A DNA stretch of 64,000 bases from JALORV01 sp963775635. Its GTDB lineage: Bacteria > Pseudomonadota > Gammaproteobacteria > Burkholderiales > Burkholderiaceae_F. The stretch is taken from assembly GCA_963775635.1 (NCBI GenBank), contig CAVZJO010000003.1, forward strand, positions 496,001 to 560,000. The letters run 5' to 3'. The translations under genes were made by a program, and so were the position numbers. The notes beneath the pieces are model-generated. The model did not search any database and was not told the DNA's origin. It saw only the letters and a list, made by a program, of their open reading frames with translations. The stretch's first letter is position 1. Each line of letters opens with the position of its first letter. Shown here piece by piece: positions 55,582 through 64,000 of this stretch.

Positions 55582-56713
55582 ATGGACAAAGGGCACGTCG
55601 TCATCGGCATGTCGGGTGGAGTCGATTCCTCGGTCGCGGCGTGGCTGCTCAAGCAGCAGGGCTACGAGGTCATCGGACTCTTCATGAAGAACTGGGAAGA
55701 CGATGACGACGACGAGTACTGCTCGACGCGCCAGGACCTGATCGATGCGGCTGCCGCAGCCGACGTGCTGGGCATCGAACTGCAGGCGGTCAATTTCGCC
55801 GCCGAATACAAGGACCGCGTTTTCGCCGAGTTCCTGCGCGAGTACGCGGCCGGCCGCACGCCAAATCCCGACGTGCTGTGCAACGCCGAGATCAAATTCA
55901 AGGCCTTCCTCGATCACGCGCTGAAGCTGGGCGCGGAAAAGATTGCAACGGGACACTATGCGCGAATCCGCGAACACGAAGGGCACTTACGAACTGCTGC
56001 GCGGAGTCGATGTCACCAAGGACCAGAGCTACTTCCTGCATCGGCTGAACCAGTCGCAACTGGCGCGCACGCTGTTTCCCGTCGGCACGCTGCGCAAGAC
56101 CGAGGTGCGAGAGATCGCTCGCGAGATCGGCCTGCCGAATGCTGGCAAGCGCGATTCCACCGGAATCTGCTTCATCGGTGAGCGCCCATTCCGCGCGTTC
56201 CTCAACCGGTATCTGCCGACGACTCCCGGACCGATTGTCAACGCGGCCGGAGAAGAAGTCGGCCGACACGTGGGACTCGCCTTCTACACCCTCGGGCAGC
56301 GCAAAGGCATCGGCATCGGTGGCATGCGAGGCGCGTCGACAGAACCGTGGTTCGTCGCTCGCAAGGACATCGAATCCAATACCCTCTGGGTCGTGCAGGG
56401 CCATGATCACCCGTGGTTGATGTCGAATCGCGTCAGCGTTCAGGATGCGGCGTGGATCCGCGGCAAGCCGCCTGCTGAAGGCACACGCCTTGCTGCCAAG
56501 ACGCGTTACCGGCAGAACGATGCGTCGTGCGTCATCGAACAAGTGCGAGGCGACAGATTCGATCTGGTCTTCGACGAGCCGCAGTGGGCCGCGACTCCCG
56601 GGCAGTCGGCCGTGGTTTACCGTGGCGAGGCTAGTCTGGGCGGGGGAGTGATCGTTTCCGCCGCCAAATCTAAACTGGGTTCGAGCGCAGCGACCGCGGA
56701 ACAATGCACATGA
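55582..56713 (+). CDS. mnmA: tRNA-specific 2-thiouridylase MnmA, frameshifted
   Basis: Thiolates U34 of tRNA-Lys, -Glu and -Gln. PP-loop motif GMSGGVDSSVAAW, first catalytic Cys in NPDVLCNAEIKF, second in STGICFIGERPF. The first part runs to about 55977 and the second starts in another frame; dropping one base at about 55978 joins REH to KGTYELLRG and gives 376 residues. As written the first frame ends at 56181. The stop overlaps the start of the next gene. Confidence 0.92.
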
Positions 56714-58077
56714 ACCGTAAGGTCCTCTTTTTCAGCCTCTCGATCTCGACCGCTGCCGGCGTCGCACTGATGGCGTGCGGCGGCGGAAACAGCGCGGCGC
56801 CCGTGGCCGCGCCCAGCCCGTCGCCATCGCCTGCCTCGCCGTCACCGGCTCCGGTTCCCCCGCCCGCAGGCGGACCTGCACCGGCGCCCGCGCCTGCGCC
56901 AGGGCCTGCACCCGCACCGCCGCCGCCCGCACCTCCGCCACCCCCGTCGACGGCGGTTCCCACGTTGACACGCACCGTCGTGATGAGCGGGCTGTCGAGC
57001 CCGTGGGATCTAGCCTTCCTGCCCGATGGTTCGATGCTGTTTACCGAGAAGTGCCGCGGCCTATCGATCCGATATCCGAGCGGAGCTGTGACGCGCCTGT
57101 TCGGCACGACCGGATCGTCGCTGGTCGCAACCGACCTGTTCTGCGAGGGCCAGAGCGGCGTGCACGGCGTCGCGGTCGATCCTCAGTTTGCGACCAATCG
57201 ATACGTGTACGTGTTCATGGCTTCGAACATCAGCACGAATCCGCGCACTAATCGCGTCGTGCGTCTTCAACTCGATGCTGCCTATACGACCGCGTCGAAT
57301 CGGACAGACATCGTCACCAACCTCGCCTACAAGAATGTCGCCAATGCGGTCGGAGGTGCTGGCGCGCACAGCGGCGGCAGGATCCGTTTCGGTCCCGACG
57401 GCTATCTATACATCACGACCGGCGACAACCACAACTTCAGCCTGCCGCAGGATCTGACACGCCTCGGCGGCAAAGTCGTTCGCGTCGATCGCAACGGCGC
57501 CGCGGTCCCTGGCAACAACACACCGACCGGCGGCGATACGCGCGTCTACAGCTACGGCCATCGCAACGTGCAGGGGATCGATTTCCGGCCGAGCGGTTAT
57601 ACGAACGCCGGGCAACCGTATACGGCCGAGCACGGACCGAATCACAGCGACGAAGTGACGCCGATCGTTGCCGGCGGCAACGCCGGTTGGGACCCGCAGA
57701 ACCGGCCCGCGCTGACCTGCCCCGACAACTACTGCGGCTATGCGGGAAGTCCCTCCACCATGCCGATGACCGACACCACGCGCTTTCCGAATGCGATGCG
57801 TCCGGCATGGGTGCACAACAGCGGGGCGCGCGGCATCGGACCGCTGACCTTCCTGAATGGCAGCCAGTGGAAGGCGTGGAATGGCCGAGTGGCTATTGGC
57901 ATCATGGCTGCGGAGACGCTGCAGATCATTGAACTGGATTCCGCCGGCATGGGCATCGGCACGACGACGGCCGCGGGCCTGCCCGCAAACCGCATGCGTT
58001 CGCTGGTGCAGGGCCCTGACGGCAGCCTGTACATCGCCACGGACGAAGGCGAGATCTGGCGCGTGACGCCGAACTAA
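56710..58077 (+). CDS. secreted PQQ-type sugar dehydrogenase-like lipoprotein
   Basis: 455 residues. Lipobox VALMAC, then a long Pro/Ala/Ser linker (residues about 35-85) and a six-bladed beta-propeller of the glucose/sorbosone dehydrogenase (GSDH) family: LSSPWDLAFLPDGSMLFTEK, GVHGVAVDPQFATNRYVYVF, SGGRIRFGPDGYLYITTGDNHN and YSYGHRNVQGIDF. Soluble enzymes of this fold use PQQ to oxidise aldoses (Asd/YliI type). No pqq genes are here. ATG 56710 overlaps the mnmA stop; 56704 is an alternative. Confidence 0.85.
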   Translation: MNRKVLFFSLSISTAAGVALMACGGGNSAAPVAAPSPSPSPASPSPAPVPPPAGGPAPAPAPAPGPAPAPPPPAPPPPPSTAVPTLTRTVVMSGLSSPWDLAFLPDGSMLFTEKCRGLSIRYPSGAVTRLFGTTGSSLVATDLFCEGQSGVHGVAVDPQFATNRYVYVFMASNISTNPRTNRVVRLQLDAAYTTASNRTDIVTNLAYKNVANAVGGAGAHSGGRIRFGPDGYLYITTGDNHNFSLPQDLTRLGGKVVRVDRNGAAVPGNNTPTGGDTRVYSYGHRNVQGIDFRPSGYTNAGQPYTAEHGPNHSDEVTPIVAGGNAGWDPQNRPALTCPDNYCGYAGSPSTMPMTDTTRFPNAMRPAWVHNSGARGIGPLTFLNGSQWKAWNGRVAIGIMAAETLQIIELDSAGMGIGTTTAAGLPANRMRSLVQGPDGSLYIATDEGEIWRVTPN

Positions 58078-58166
58078 TTGGCTCGCAGAAGCGGGCTTTC
58101 GCCTGCCGTATGACGAAACCGCGACAACATCGAATGCGGTAGCCTCCCTCCGTTCAGGAGGGCTAG

Positions 58167-59525
58167 GTGTCAATCGTCATTGCGGGAACAGGCTACGTCG
58201 GGCTGGTCACCGGCGCGTGCCTCTGTGAAGTGGGCCATTCGGTGTTCTGCGTCGACATCGACGCTGGGCGGGTCGAACGACTTTCTGCCGGCGAAGTACC
58301 ATTTTACGAACCCGGTCTGGCGGCGCTGGTGCGAACCGGTGTCGAGTCAAAACGCCTGAGGTTTACGACCTCGTTGCGCGAGGCCTACCAGCGCAGCAAG
58401 GAGGATCGGACGCTCAGCGCGCCGGTCGTGATGATCGCGGTCGGCACGCCGTCGCGCGACGATGGCTCGGCCGACATCAACGGCGTGCTGCAGGTAGCGC
58501 GGGAAATCGGCTCGGTCATCGACGAGTACACCGTGGTGGCGTCGAAATCGACCGTACCGGTCGGCACCGGCGACCGCGTGGCGCAGGCCATCGCGCAAGT
58601 CGGCGCCGACCCGAAGCTGTTCGATGTCGTCAGCAACCCGGAATTTCTGAAAGAAGGTGCAGCGGTCGACGATTTCCTGCGTCCAAGCCGCATCATCGTC
58701 GGCGCCGACGCACCGGCGGCCGAGAAGGTGATGCTGGAGCTGTATCGGCCATTCAACATGAATTACGACCGTGTGCTGACGATGAGCCGGCGTGAGGCCG
58801 AACTCACCAAATATGCCGCCAACGCGCTGCTGGCCACCAAGATCAGCTTCATCAACGAGGTGGCCAACCTGTGCGACCGGCTCGGTGTCGACATCGACAA
58901 CGTGCGTCGCGGTATCGGCTCCGACCCGCGCATCGGCCACGCGTTCATCTATGCCGGCGCGGGTTACGGCGGATCGTGCTTTCCGAAGGATGTGAAGGCG
59001 CTGATCCACACGGCACAGACCATAGACGTCGATCCGCTGGTGCTGCGTGCTACCCACCTGCGCAACGAACACCAGAAGCACTACGTGCTCGACCAGGTAA
59101 AGCAGCGTTACGGCGCCGACCTGACGGGTCGCACGTTCGGTGTATGGGGACTGTCGTTCAAGCCGGGCACTGACGACGTGCGCGAGGCGCCGGCGCTGAC
59201 CGTCGTGCGCGGCCTGCTCGAAGCCGGCGCGACCGTGCGGGCGTTCGATCCGGTAGCGGGCAGCCTGTTCGAGAGACAGCTGGTCAACGATATCGGACAC
59301 AACAAGCGGTTCGAACTGGTAGACGACAAATACACGGCACTGAACGACGCCGATGCGCTGGTGCTGATCACCGAATGGAAGGAGTTCCGCAGTCCGGACT
59401 TCCGGAAGATTCGTACGCTGCTGAAGCAGCCGGTGATCTTCGACGGCCGCAATCAGTACGATGCCGCGCGGCTACGCGCCGAGGGCTGGAACTACATCGG
59501 CGTCGGCCGCGGGAGCATTGAGTGA
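58167..59525 (+). CDS. ugd: UDP-glucose 6-dehydrogenase
   Basis: NAD-dependent oxidation of UDP-glucose to UDP-glucuronate. 452 residues from GTG 58167. Rossmann motif AGTGYVGLVTGACL, substrate region EFLKEGAAVDDFLRPSR and catalytic Cys in GGSCFPKDVKAL. Its TGA overlaps the GTG of the epimerase gene (GTGA). The pair suggests synthesis of UDP-galacturonate for an exopolysaccharide or lipopolysaccharide. Confidence 0.95.
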   Translation: MSIVIAGTGYVGLVTGACLCEVGHSVFCVDIDAGRVERLSAGEVPFYEPGLAALVRTGVESKRLRFTTSLREAYQRSKEDRTLSAPVVMIAVGTPSRDDGSADINGVLQVAREIGSVIDEYTVVASKSTVPVGTGDRVAQAIAQVGADPKLFDVVSNPEFLKEGAAVDDFLRPSRIIVGADAPAAEKVMLELYRPFNMNYDRVLTMSRREAELTKYAANALLATKISFINEVANLCDRLGVDIDNVRRGIGSDPRIGHAFIYAGAGYGGSCFPKDVKALIHTAQTIDVDPLVLRATHLRNEHQKHYVLDQVKQRYGADLTGRTFGVWGLSFKPGTDDVREAPALTVVRGLLEAGATVRAFDPVAGSLFERQLVNDIGHNKRFELVDDKYTALNDADALVLITEWKEFRSPDFRKIRTLLKQPVIFDGRNQYDAARLRAEGWNYIGVGRGSIE

Positions 59526-60552
59526 AAGTCCTGGTCACCGGCGCAGCCGGCTTCATCGGCATGCACGTCGCGCAGCGGCTGCTCGCGCGCGGCGATGAGG
59601 TGGTCGGACTCGACAACCTCAACGAGTACTACGACGTCAATCTGAAGCTCGCGCGGCTGAAGCAGCTCGAGCACGCCAACTTTTCATTCCACAAGCTCGA
59701 CGTCGCCGACTGGCCCGCGATCGATGCGCTGTTCGCGAAGGAACGCTTCGACCGTGTCGTGCACCTCGCGGCACAGGCCGGAGTGCGGTATTCGTTGACG
59801 AACCCGCACGAGTACGTCCGCTCGAACATCACCGGCTTCCTGAACATCCTCGAAGCGCTGCCGCCACCACCCGGTGCAGCACCTGGTCTACGCCAGCAGC
59901 TCGAGCGTCTACGGCGGCAACACGCGCCTGCCGTTCAAGGAGTCCGACAACGTCGACCACCCGGTCAGCATGTACGCCGCGAGCAAGAAGTCCAACGAAC
60001 TGATGGCGCACACCTACAGCCACCTGTTCGGCATCCCGACCACCGGCCTGCGCTTCTTCACCGTCTACGGGCCGTGGGGCCGTCCCGACATGGCGCTCTT
60101 CCTGTTCACGAAGGCCATCCTCGAAGGCAAGCCGGTGAACGTGTTCAACCACGGCAAGATGCAGCGCGACTTCACCTACATCGACGACATCGTCGAAGGC
60201 GTCGTCCGCGTGCTCGACCGCGCGCCGCAGCCGGATCCGTCGTTCGACACCGACACCCCCGACCCCGCGCACTCCTGGGCGCCGTACCAGGTGCTCAACA
60301 TCGGCAACCACGGACCCGCGGGCCTGCTCGAGTACCTCGACGCGCTCGAGGAAGCGCTGGGCACGCAAGGCCGAGCGCAACTACCTGCCGATGCAGCCGG
60401 GCGATGTGCCGGCGACGTTTGCGGACACAACGCTGCTCACCGAATGGACCGGACACAAGCCGGGCACGCCGATACGAATCGGGATCCAGCGGTTCGTGGA
60501 TTGGTACGTGAGCCAGTACTCAGCGCACGTAAGCGCTGAAGGTGCGAGATAG
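59522..60552 (+). CDS. NAD-dependent epimerase (UDP-glucuronate 4-epimerase-like), two frameshifts
   Basis: Extended SDR sugar epimerase, N-terminal VTGAAGFIGMHVAQRLL, catalytic Tyr-Lys in MYAASKKSNELM, active-site Ser in YASSSSVYGG and the end block RNYLPMQPGDVPATFADT. Two shifts split it: one extra C near 59858 (EA to CRHHPVQHLVYASS) and one extra base near 60361-60366 (ALG to KAERNYLPM), the reading then continuing to TAG 60550-60552. With both corrected, the protein has about 342 residues, the family length. It follows ugd directly and uses its product. Confidence 0.88.
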
Positions 60553-60619
60553 CGAGAACGTAGCGGAGCGGTCGGGCCGCCTCGGGCCAATGGCATGCGA
60601 GGAACCGCACTCAGCCCGT

Positions 60620-61379
60620 TCATGTGCCGCGAGGTAGCACAAACAGGACCTGCAAGTCGCTCTTCTTCAGCACGACGATTCCCTGACCAGAGCCACCGAG
60701 CAGCGAAACGAAACCGACCTCCGACGGTTCGAGACCGAGTCCGGCAAGCCGCTCCAAAACCGCAGCTTTGGCTTCGCCTCGAAGCGTTTCGATCGCGCGC
60801 AGCGCCGCCCTGATCACCGTCGGATCATGCGGCCAGGGCCGGAACAGTCTCGGCAGGTTCTTGAACTCGGGCCCGCCGCTCAGAGTCGCCACCATGATCC
60901 TCTGCCGTTCTTCCGGATCGGCCGGCGGCTCCGCGTAAACCCACTGTGGCCCTACGATCGGCGAAATCGACATTCGTTGCGCTTCCGGCAAGGACTCGAA
61001 TGCCCGTGTAATCCAGCTCCTTCGCCGAAACGGTTTCGAACTGCTTCACGTCGAAGACGACGAACACCGGTCGTCCGACATAGGCCGAGTGGACTCCGTA
61101 GACCAATGCGGCACCCTGCACCGCTCCGATGACGGCGAGGTCTCGCCAGAGTTCTCTGCGCGGCTTCTTCGGACTGGCCACCACCAGAGTCAGCAGTGGC
61201 CCCAGGCAGACGTCGACCAGCACCAGCATTCCGACAATGGGCAGCACACCGTCGATGCGTGACAGCACGCCCGGGTACCACAACACCAGGATCAGACCCG
61301 CGGCGCAGCCCACCAGAGCGGCGCTGAGCGCCAGGTGGCTCAGAAAGTACTTCGCGCGGAATGAGCGGACGAGACTCAT
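60620..61379 (-). CDS. tfpZ: TfpX/TfpZ-family type IV pilin accessory protein, frameshifted
   Basis: Membrane protein needed in some pili for pilin assembly or stability. N-terminal hydrophobic segments (LSHLALSAALVGCAAGLILVLWYP and GMLVLVDVCLGPLLTLVVASP) and the family block VGRPVFVVFDVKQFETV. One extra base near 61004 splits it; removing it joins DYT to AFESLPEAQRMSISPIVGP. About 252 residues corrected. No good ribosome site is visible at ATG 61379, which follows the pilA terminator by 11 bases. It lies downstream of pilA, in the usual order. Confidence 0.82.
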
Positions 61380-61389
61380 CGGGCAGACG

Positions 61390-61422
61390 AAAAAAGAGCC
61401 GGTCGGACTGACCGGCTCTTTT
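61390..61422 (-). terminator. Rho-independent terminator after pilA
   Basis: agagccggtc (61395-61404) pairs with gaccggctct (61410-61419), 10 bp extendable with the flanking A/T bases, loop ggact. A T-run follows on the minus strand (complement of 61390-61395). On the plus strand there are four Ts (61419-61422), so it may work in both directions. It separates pilA from tfpZ and would lower tfpZ expression. Confidence 0.82.
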
Positions 61423-61438
61423 GCCTTGCTAGCTGCGA

Positions 61439-61991
61439 TTAGCGGCAATCGCTCGGCGCGAAGTTGGCCGGCAGCGAGCCGGCAGCGGACCGCCGCCATG
61501 CCGCGGGCGGCCGCGACGACGTTGGCCGTGGCCGACGCGCAGCCCCAGTCGATATTGCCGCGAGTCGTTGGCTGCGATCGCGGCTGCGAGCGTCATGCAG
61601 CGAGCAGCCGGCCGTGTCCGAATGTACGGCGCCAGGACAAGCGTCGGAGTGGCAACGCCGACTCGGCCAAGGTTGGCCCGATTGAACGTAATGGTGATGA
61701 TGCCGGTTGCGTTGTCGATCGTCGACAGTCGGTCACATACTTCGTCGGCGTGAAGGCGGCGTTATAGGCATCGCTGCCGCGGCAGTCAGTTCTGCGAGCG
61801 TTCCGCTGGAATCGGCGACGACCGTCTTGGCATCGGACGGCCAGCGCCAGACCTTCCGTCACTCGCGCACGAACCATGTAGTCCTGATACGCCGGCAGCG
61901 CGATGGCCGCCAAAATGCCGATGATCGCAACCACGATCATCAACTCGATCAGCGTGAAGCCGCGCTGAAGACGGTTGAGTTGCTGTTTCAA
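61439..61991 (-). pseudogene. pilA: type IV major pilin gene, broken by several frameshifts
   Basis: N-terminal leader and cleavage site QRGFTLIELMIVVAIIGILAA (class III signal, G/F cut, Glu+5) is intact. After MVRARVTEGLALA the reading changes frame at about 61838, 61770, 61724, 61610, 61560 and 61490. The pieces read in order AKTVVADSSGTLAELTAAAA, YNAAFTPTKYVTD, STIDNATGIITITFNRANLG, NIDWGCASATANVVAAARGMAAV and AGSLPANFAPSDCR to TAA at 61439-61441. These are the segments of a normal PilA, including the Cys pair, so errors in the sequence are likely, but true decay cannot be excluded. Start TTG 61991 has aggagag upstream. Confidence 0.85.
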
Positions 61992-62048
61992 TTTACTCTC
62001 CTGTGAAGATCTCGATCAGACACGGCCCCATGCCGATGACCGACAGTC

Positions 62049-62065
62049 TGCGAGATCCGTGCCAG
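62049..62065 (-). promoter_or_regulatory. sigma-54-type promoter of pilA
   Basis: On the minus strand ctggcacggatctcgca matches the -24/-12 consensus YTGGCACGRNNNTTGCW at all fixed positions but one (TC for TT in the -12 element). It would start RNA near 62038, about 47 bases before the pilin start. pilA is sigma-54/PilR-controlled in Pseudomonas, so the place is right. Confidence 0.72.
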
Positions 62066-62174
62066 GCCAAATGGCCGCCTAACCGCAGAAATGCGCCGTT
62101 AATTCAAGGCACTCCTGACAATCCGCGGCTTGGCCGGTGACGATTCTTGGCACGTGGTGCCGAACCGCGGACGT

Positions 62175-62192
62175 CTCATCCGACCGGATGAG
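62175..62192. promoter_or_regulatory. inverted repeat between pilA and toxin-antitoxin genes
   Basis: ctcatccg-ac-cggatgag, a perfect 8-bp inverted repeat with a 2-base centre. It lies about 110 bases upstream of the pilA sigma-54 promoter, a suitable distance for an enhancer-binding protein such as PilR, and about 30 bases before the antitoxin promoter. Which gene it serves is unclear. Confidence 0.45.
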
Positions 62193-62220
62193 GCGGGAGC
62201 TACCTAGGCCGCCGGCGCGT

Positions 62221-62248
62221 TTGACAGAGCGCGCTATACTTGTATAGC
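62221..62248 (+). promoter_or_regulatory. promoter and palindromic operator of the RelBE-like pair
   Basis: -35 ttgaca (62221-62226) and -10 tatagc (62243-62248), 16 bases apart. A perfect inverted repeat gctatac-tt-gtatagc (62233-62248) covers the -10 element, the expected site for self-repression by the ribbon-helix-helix antitoxin. Ribosome site aaggagaa (62253-62260) precedes ATG 62268. Confidence 0.78.
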
Positions 62249-62267
62249 ACCCAAGGAGAAACTCACG

Positions 62268-62492
62268 ATGCTGGCCATACGACTGCCCGCTGATATCGAA
62301 AAACGACTCGAAGACCTTGCCCGCAAGACGGGGCGCACCAAGACCTACTACGCCCGCGAGGCGATCCTCGAGTATCTGGACGATCTCGAGGATATTCATC
62401 TCGCGGAACGCCGATACGCGGCGTACCTCGCGGATACGAGCCGCTCGACCTCGCTGAAAGACGTGGAGCGCGCACTTGGCCTGGAGGATTGA
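62268..62492 (+). CDS. ribbon-helix-helix antitoxin (RelB/DUF6290-like)
   Basis: 74 residues: LAIRLPADIEKRLEDLARKTGRTK followed by YYAREAILEYLDDLEDIHLAERR, the strand-helix-helix DNA-binding fold, then a C-terminal toxin-binding tail. It represses its own operon and neutralises the RelE-like toxin. The toxin gene starts inside its last codons (17-base overlap), so the two are made together. Confidence 0.92.
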   Translation: MLAIRLPADIEKRLEDLARKTGRTKTYYAREAILEYLDDLEDIHLAERRYAAYLADTSRSTSLKDVERALGLED

Positions 62493-62745
62493 GTTCGACG
62501 CAGCGGCCAAGAAGGAGATTCAGCGCCTCGACCGGCAGGTCGCCCAGCGGATTCTCCGGTTCCTGCGGGACCGTGTGGCGCTGGCGGACGATCCTCGGAC
62601 ACTCGGCCAGGCGTTGAGAGGCGAACGCTTCGGCGAGTTCTGGAAGTACCGCGTAGGCGACTATCGGGTGATCGCCCGCATCGAGGACGAGGTGTTGCTG
62701 ATCCTCGTCGTTCGGATCGGGCACCGTTCGGGTGTCTACAGGTAA
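62476..62745 (+). CDS. RelE/ParE-type toxin
   Basis: 89 residues from TTG 62476. AWRIEFDAAAKKEIQRLDRQVAQRI and the C-terminal EFWKYRVGDYRVIARIEDEVLLILVVRIGHRSGVYR match the RelE family. RelE members cut mRNA on the ribosome; the conserved basic and aromatic residues (KYRVGDYR, HRSGVYR) are present. No ATG suits the N-terminus, so the TTG is inferred. Confidence 0.92.
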   Translation: MAWRIEFDAAAKKEIQRLDRQVAQRILRFLRDRVALADDPRTLGQALRGERFGEFWKYRVGDYRVIARIEDEVLLILVVRIGHRSGVYR

Positions 62746-62768
62746 ACCGGCCTTTGTCCCGGGCAGAG

Positions 62769-63449
62769 CTACGCCACCGGAGCGTTGACGAACTCCATCC
62801 GTACGCCGGCGAGTTCGATGACGTCCTTGTCCTTCAGCGGATGCGCGGCGGACCCGAGGTTGGCGCCGTTGACGGTGGGAAAGACTTCGCCTTCGACGTG
62901 CGCGATGAAGTAGCCGGTCGGGCGGCGGGTGATGACGGCGACCTGGTGGCCGGGACGGCCGATGGTGGTCAGCGCCTTGACGAGCTGCAGCTCGCGGCCT
63001 TCGTTGGCGCCGTTGAGGATCTTGATCGAGGCGGCGGCGGGTGAGTCCTCGCCGGGACCGCCGGGCTGGCGGATCTGGATGGTGGCCGGACCTGGTCCGT
63101 AGAACTCGCGCTTGAGTGGTTGCGAGGTGTCGATGTCGACCTCGCCCTCGGTACCCGAGGCGCCGTCGGCGAGGAACTTGAGCCGGTACTTGCCGACCTC
63201 GACCGCGTCTCCGCTCTGCAGCAGGTGCTTCTTGATCGGCTGGCCGTTGACGGTGGTGCCGTTGGTGGAACCGAGGTCCTCAAGATAGACCTCACCGCCC
63301 GAGTTGTAGATGACCGCGTGCTCGCCGCTGACCGCGAGGTTGTCGATCACGATGTCGTTGTGCGAGCGCCGGCCGATGGTGGTGCGGTCCTTGGTCAGGG
63401 CAACCTCACGCAGCACCACACCATCCAGACTAAGGACCAGCCTCGGCAT
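62769..63449 (-). CDS. FHA-domain protein
   Basis: 226 residues. N-terminal forkhead-associated domain with TTIGRRSHNDIVIDNLAVSGEHAVI and GSTNGTTVNGQPI, which binds phosphothreonine peptides. A second, weaker FHA-like unit occupies the C-terminal part (about 145-226; LTTIGRPGHQVAVITRR, VFPTVNGANLG), where the key Arg-Ser-His pattern is lost. It is co-oriented with a PP2C phosphatase, so it probably belongs to a Ser/Thr phosphorylation switch; a kinase gene may lie beyond the window. Confidence 0.9.
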   Translation of the reverse strand: MPRLVLSLDGVVLREVALTKDRTTIGRRSHNDIVIDNLAVSGEHAVIYNSGGEVYLEDLGSTNGTTVNGQPIKKHLLQSGDAVEVGKYRLKFLADGASGTEGEVDIDTSQPLKREFYGPGPATIQIRQPGGPGEDSPAAASIKILNGANEGRELQLVKALTTIGRPGHQVAVITRRPTGYFIAHVEGEVFPTVNGANLGSAAHPLKDKDVIELAGVRMEFVNAPVA

Positions 63450-63475
63450 CTTTTCTCCCTGGGGCCGATATTCTC

Positions 63476-64000
63476 TTATCGCAGCGGATTCTGCCAGCCT
63501 ACAAAAAGGCTGCCAATCAACGGTCTAGCCACGGCATCAATCCTCGTCTGGCGGGCCAGCCGAGGCACGGCGTCCTTGCCTCTCACCTTGACAACGATGA
63601 CGGAGACATTGTCGCGGCCGCCCGCTTCGTTGGCCAGGTCGACCAGTCGGCGCGCGGTTTCATGCATGTCGGCGTGCGCCGCCAGCAGCCCGGCGATTTC
63701 ATAGCTGCCGACCATCTCGGTCAGGCCGTCCGAGCACAGCAGGATCAGGTCGCCAGCCATGACGTCGAGATCCTGCACTTCCGGCTCGATTTCGGGGCTC
63801 GCGCCGAGTGCGCGCGTCACCAGATTCTTGGCCGGCAGGATGCGCGCCTCTTCCTCGGTCACCATGCCTGCGTCGAGCAGTTCCTGCGAGAACGAGTGGT
63901 CGCGTGTCAGCTGCTCGAGTTGGTCATCGCGATAGCGATACAGTCTCGAGTCTCCGGTGTGCGCGATCCACAGCCGCTCGCCGAGAAACCAGCCAATCAC
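63476..64000 (-). CDS. PP2C-family serine/threonine phosphatase, 5' end outside window
   Basis: The last 174 residues of a PP2C phosphatase. Motifs are LWIAHTGDSRLYRYRD (metal Asp), LTRDHSFSQELLDAG, DLILLCSDGLTEMV and ANEAGGRDNVSVIVVKV, all in the usual order, so the metal-binding Asp residues of the C-terminal half are intact. The N-terminus lies to the right of the window. It starts upstream of the FHA gene, the usual Stp-FHA pairing of phosphothreonine signalling. Only a short gap (63450-63475) separates them. Confidence 0.93.
   Translation of the reverse strand: MIGWFLGERLWIAHTGDSRLYRYRDDQLEQLTRDHSFSQELLDAGMVTEEEARILPAKNLVTRALGASPEIEPEVQDLDVMAGDLILLCSDGLTEMVGSYEIAGLLAAHADMHETARRLVDLANEAGGRDNVSVIVVKVRGKDAVPRLARQTRIDAVARPLIGSLFVGWQNPLR

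Overview
The window is GC-rich, densely packed chromosome with no rRNA, tRNA, prophage or insertion sequence that I could see. It looks like a betaproteobacterium of the Burkholderiales type. I base this on protein style and on neighbourhoods I associate with that group: nadK-recN; zf-CHCC-ilvE; glnE divergent from yhdP, then a nitrilase-family gene, tldD and aroG; Nudix-mnmA; glcDEF; and type IV pilin with TfpZ. The assignment is inferred from gene content, not from a marker gene.

Left part (1-20.2 kb): nadK (cut by the window edge), recN, moaC translationally coupled to an ornithine-cyclodeaminase-like gene, a BepA-type M48 protease, a thioredoxin-reductase-like ferredoxin/flavodoxin-NADP reductase, a YheT hydrolase and its small neighbour, then a 271-bp palindrome-bounded intergenic element, an NTF2-like gene, zf-CHCC and ilvE. 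Next come a patatin/beta-barrel phospholipase divergent from an unrecognised periplasmic protein with His and Asn-Cys motifs, the decayed tail of a DUF2950-like gene, a periplasmic repeat protein, azlCD, an MFS transporter and glnE.

Middle part (20.4-42.3 kb): yhdP-nit-tldD, then plsC-like and cdsA-like genes. aroG follows behind a Phe/Tyr-rich leader peptide and an attenuator. Two stress-protein-like glycine-zipper membrane genes flank a cytochrome c oxidase operon (subunit II fused to two cytochrome c domains, subunit I, two subunit III genes, subunit IV). An SPFH/membrane/PH-like/Arc-like operon sits behind a perfect 28-bp palindrome. An M3 oligopeptidase and cobalamin adenosyltransferase complete the section.

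Right part (42.4-64 kb): an FAD-linked oxidase; a convergent pair of related alpha/beta hydrolases, one a lipoprotein without the nucleophile serine; glcDEF for glycolate oxidation; lrgAB-like genes; pncA; the proton-translocating transhydrogenase pntAA-AB-B; Nudix-mnmA; a secreted sugar-dehydrogenase lipoprotein; and ugd with a UDP-glucuronate-epimerase-like gene. The end holds tfpZ and a shredded pilA with a sigma-54-type promoter, a RelBE-like toxin-antitoxin pair with a palindromic operator, an FHA protein and a PP2C phosphatase (cut by the edge).

A general warning: ten otherwise conserved genes carry single-base frameshifts, mostly one extra base each. Most of these are probably sequence errors, so those genes are annotated as frameshifted rather than dead. 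The most rewarding regulatory signals are the aroG attenuator, the SPFH-operon palindrome, the structured intergenic repeat and the pilA/toxin-antitoxin control region.
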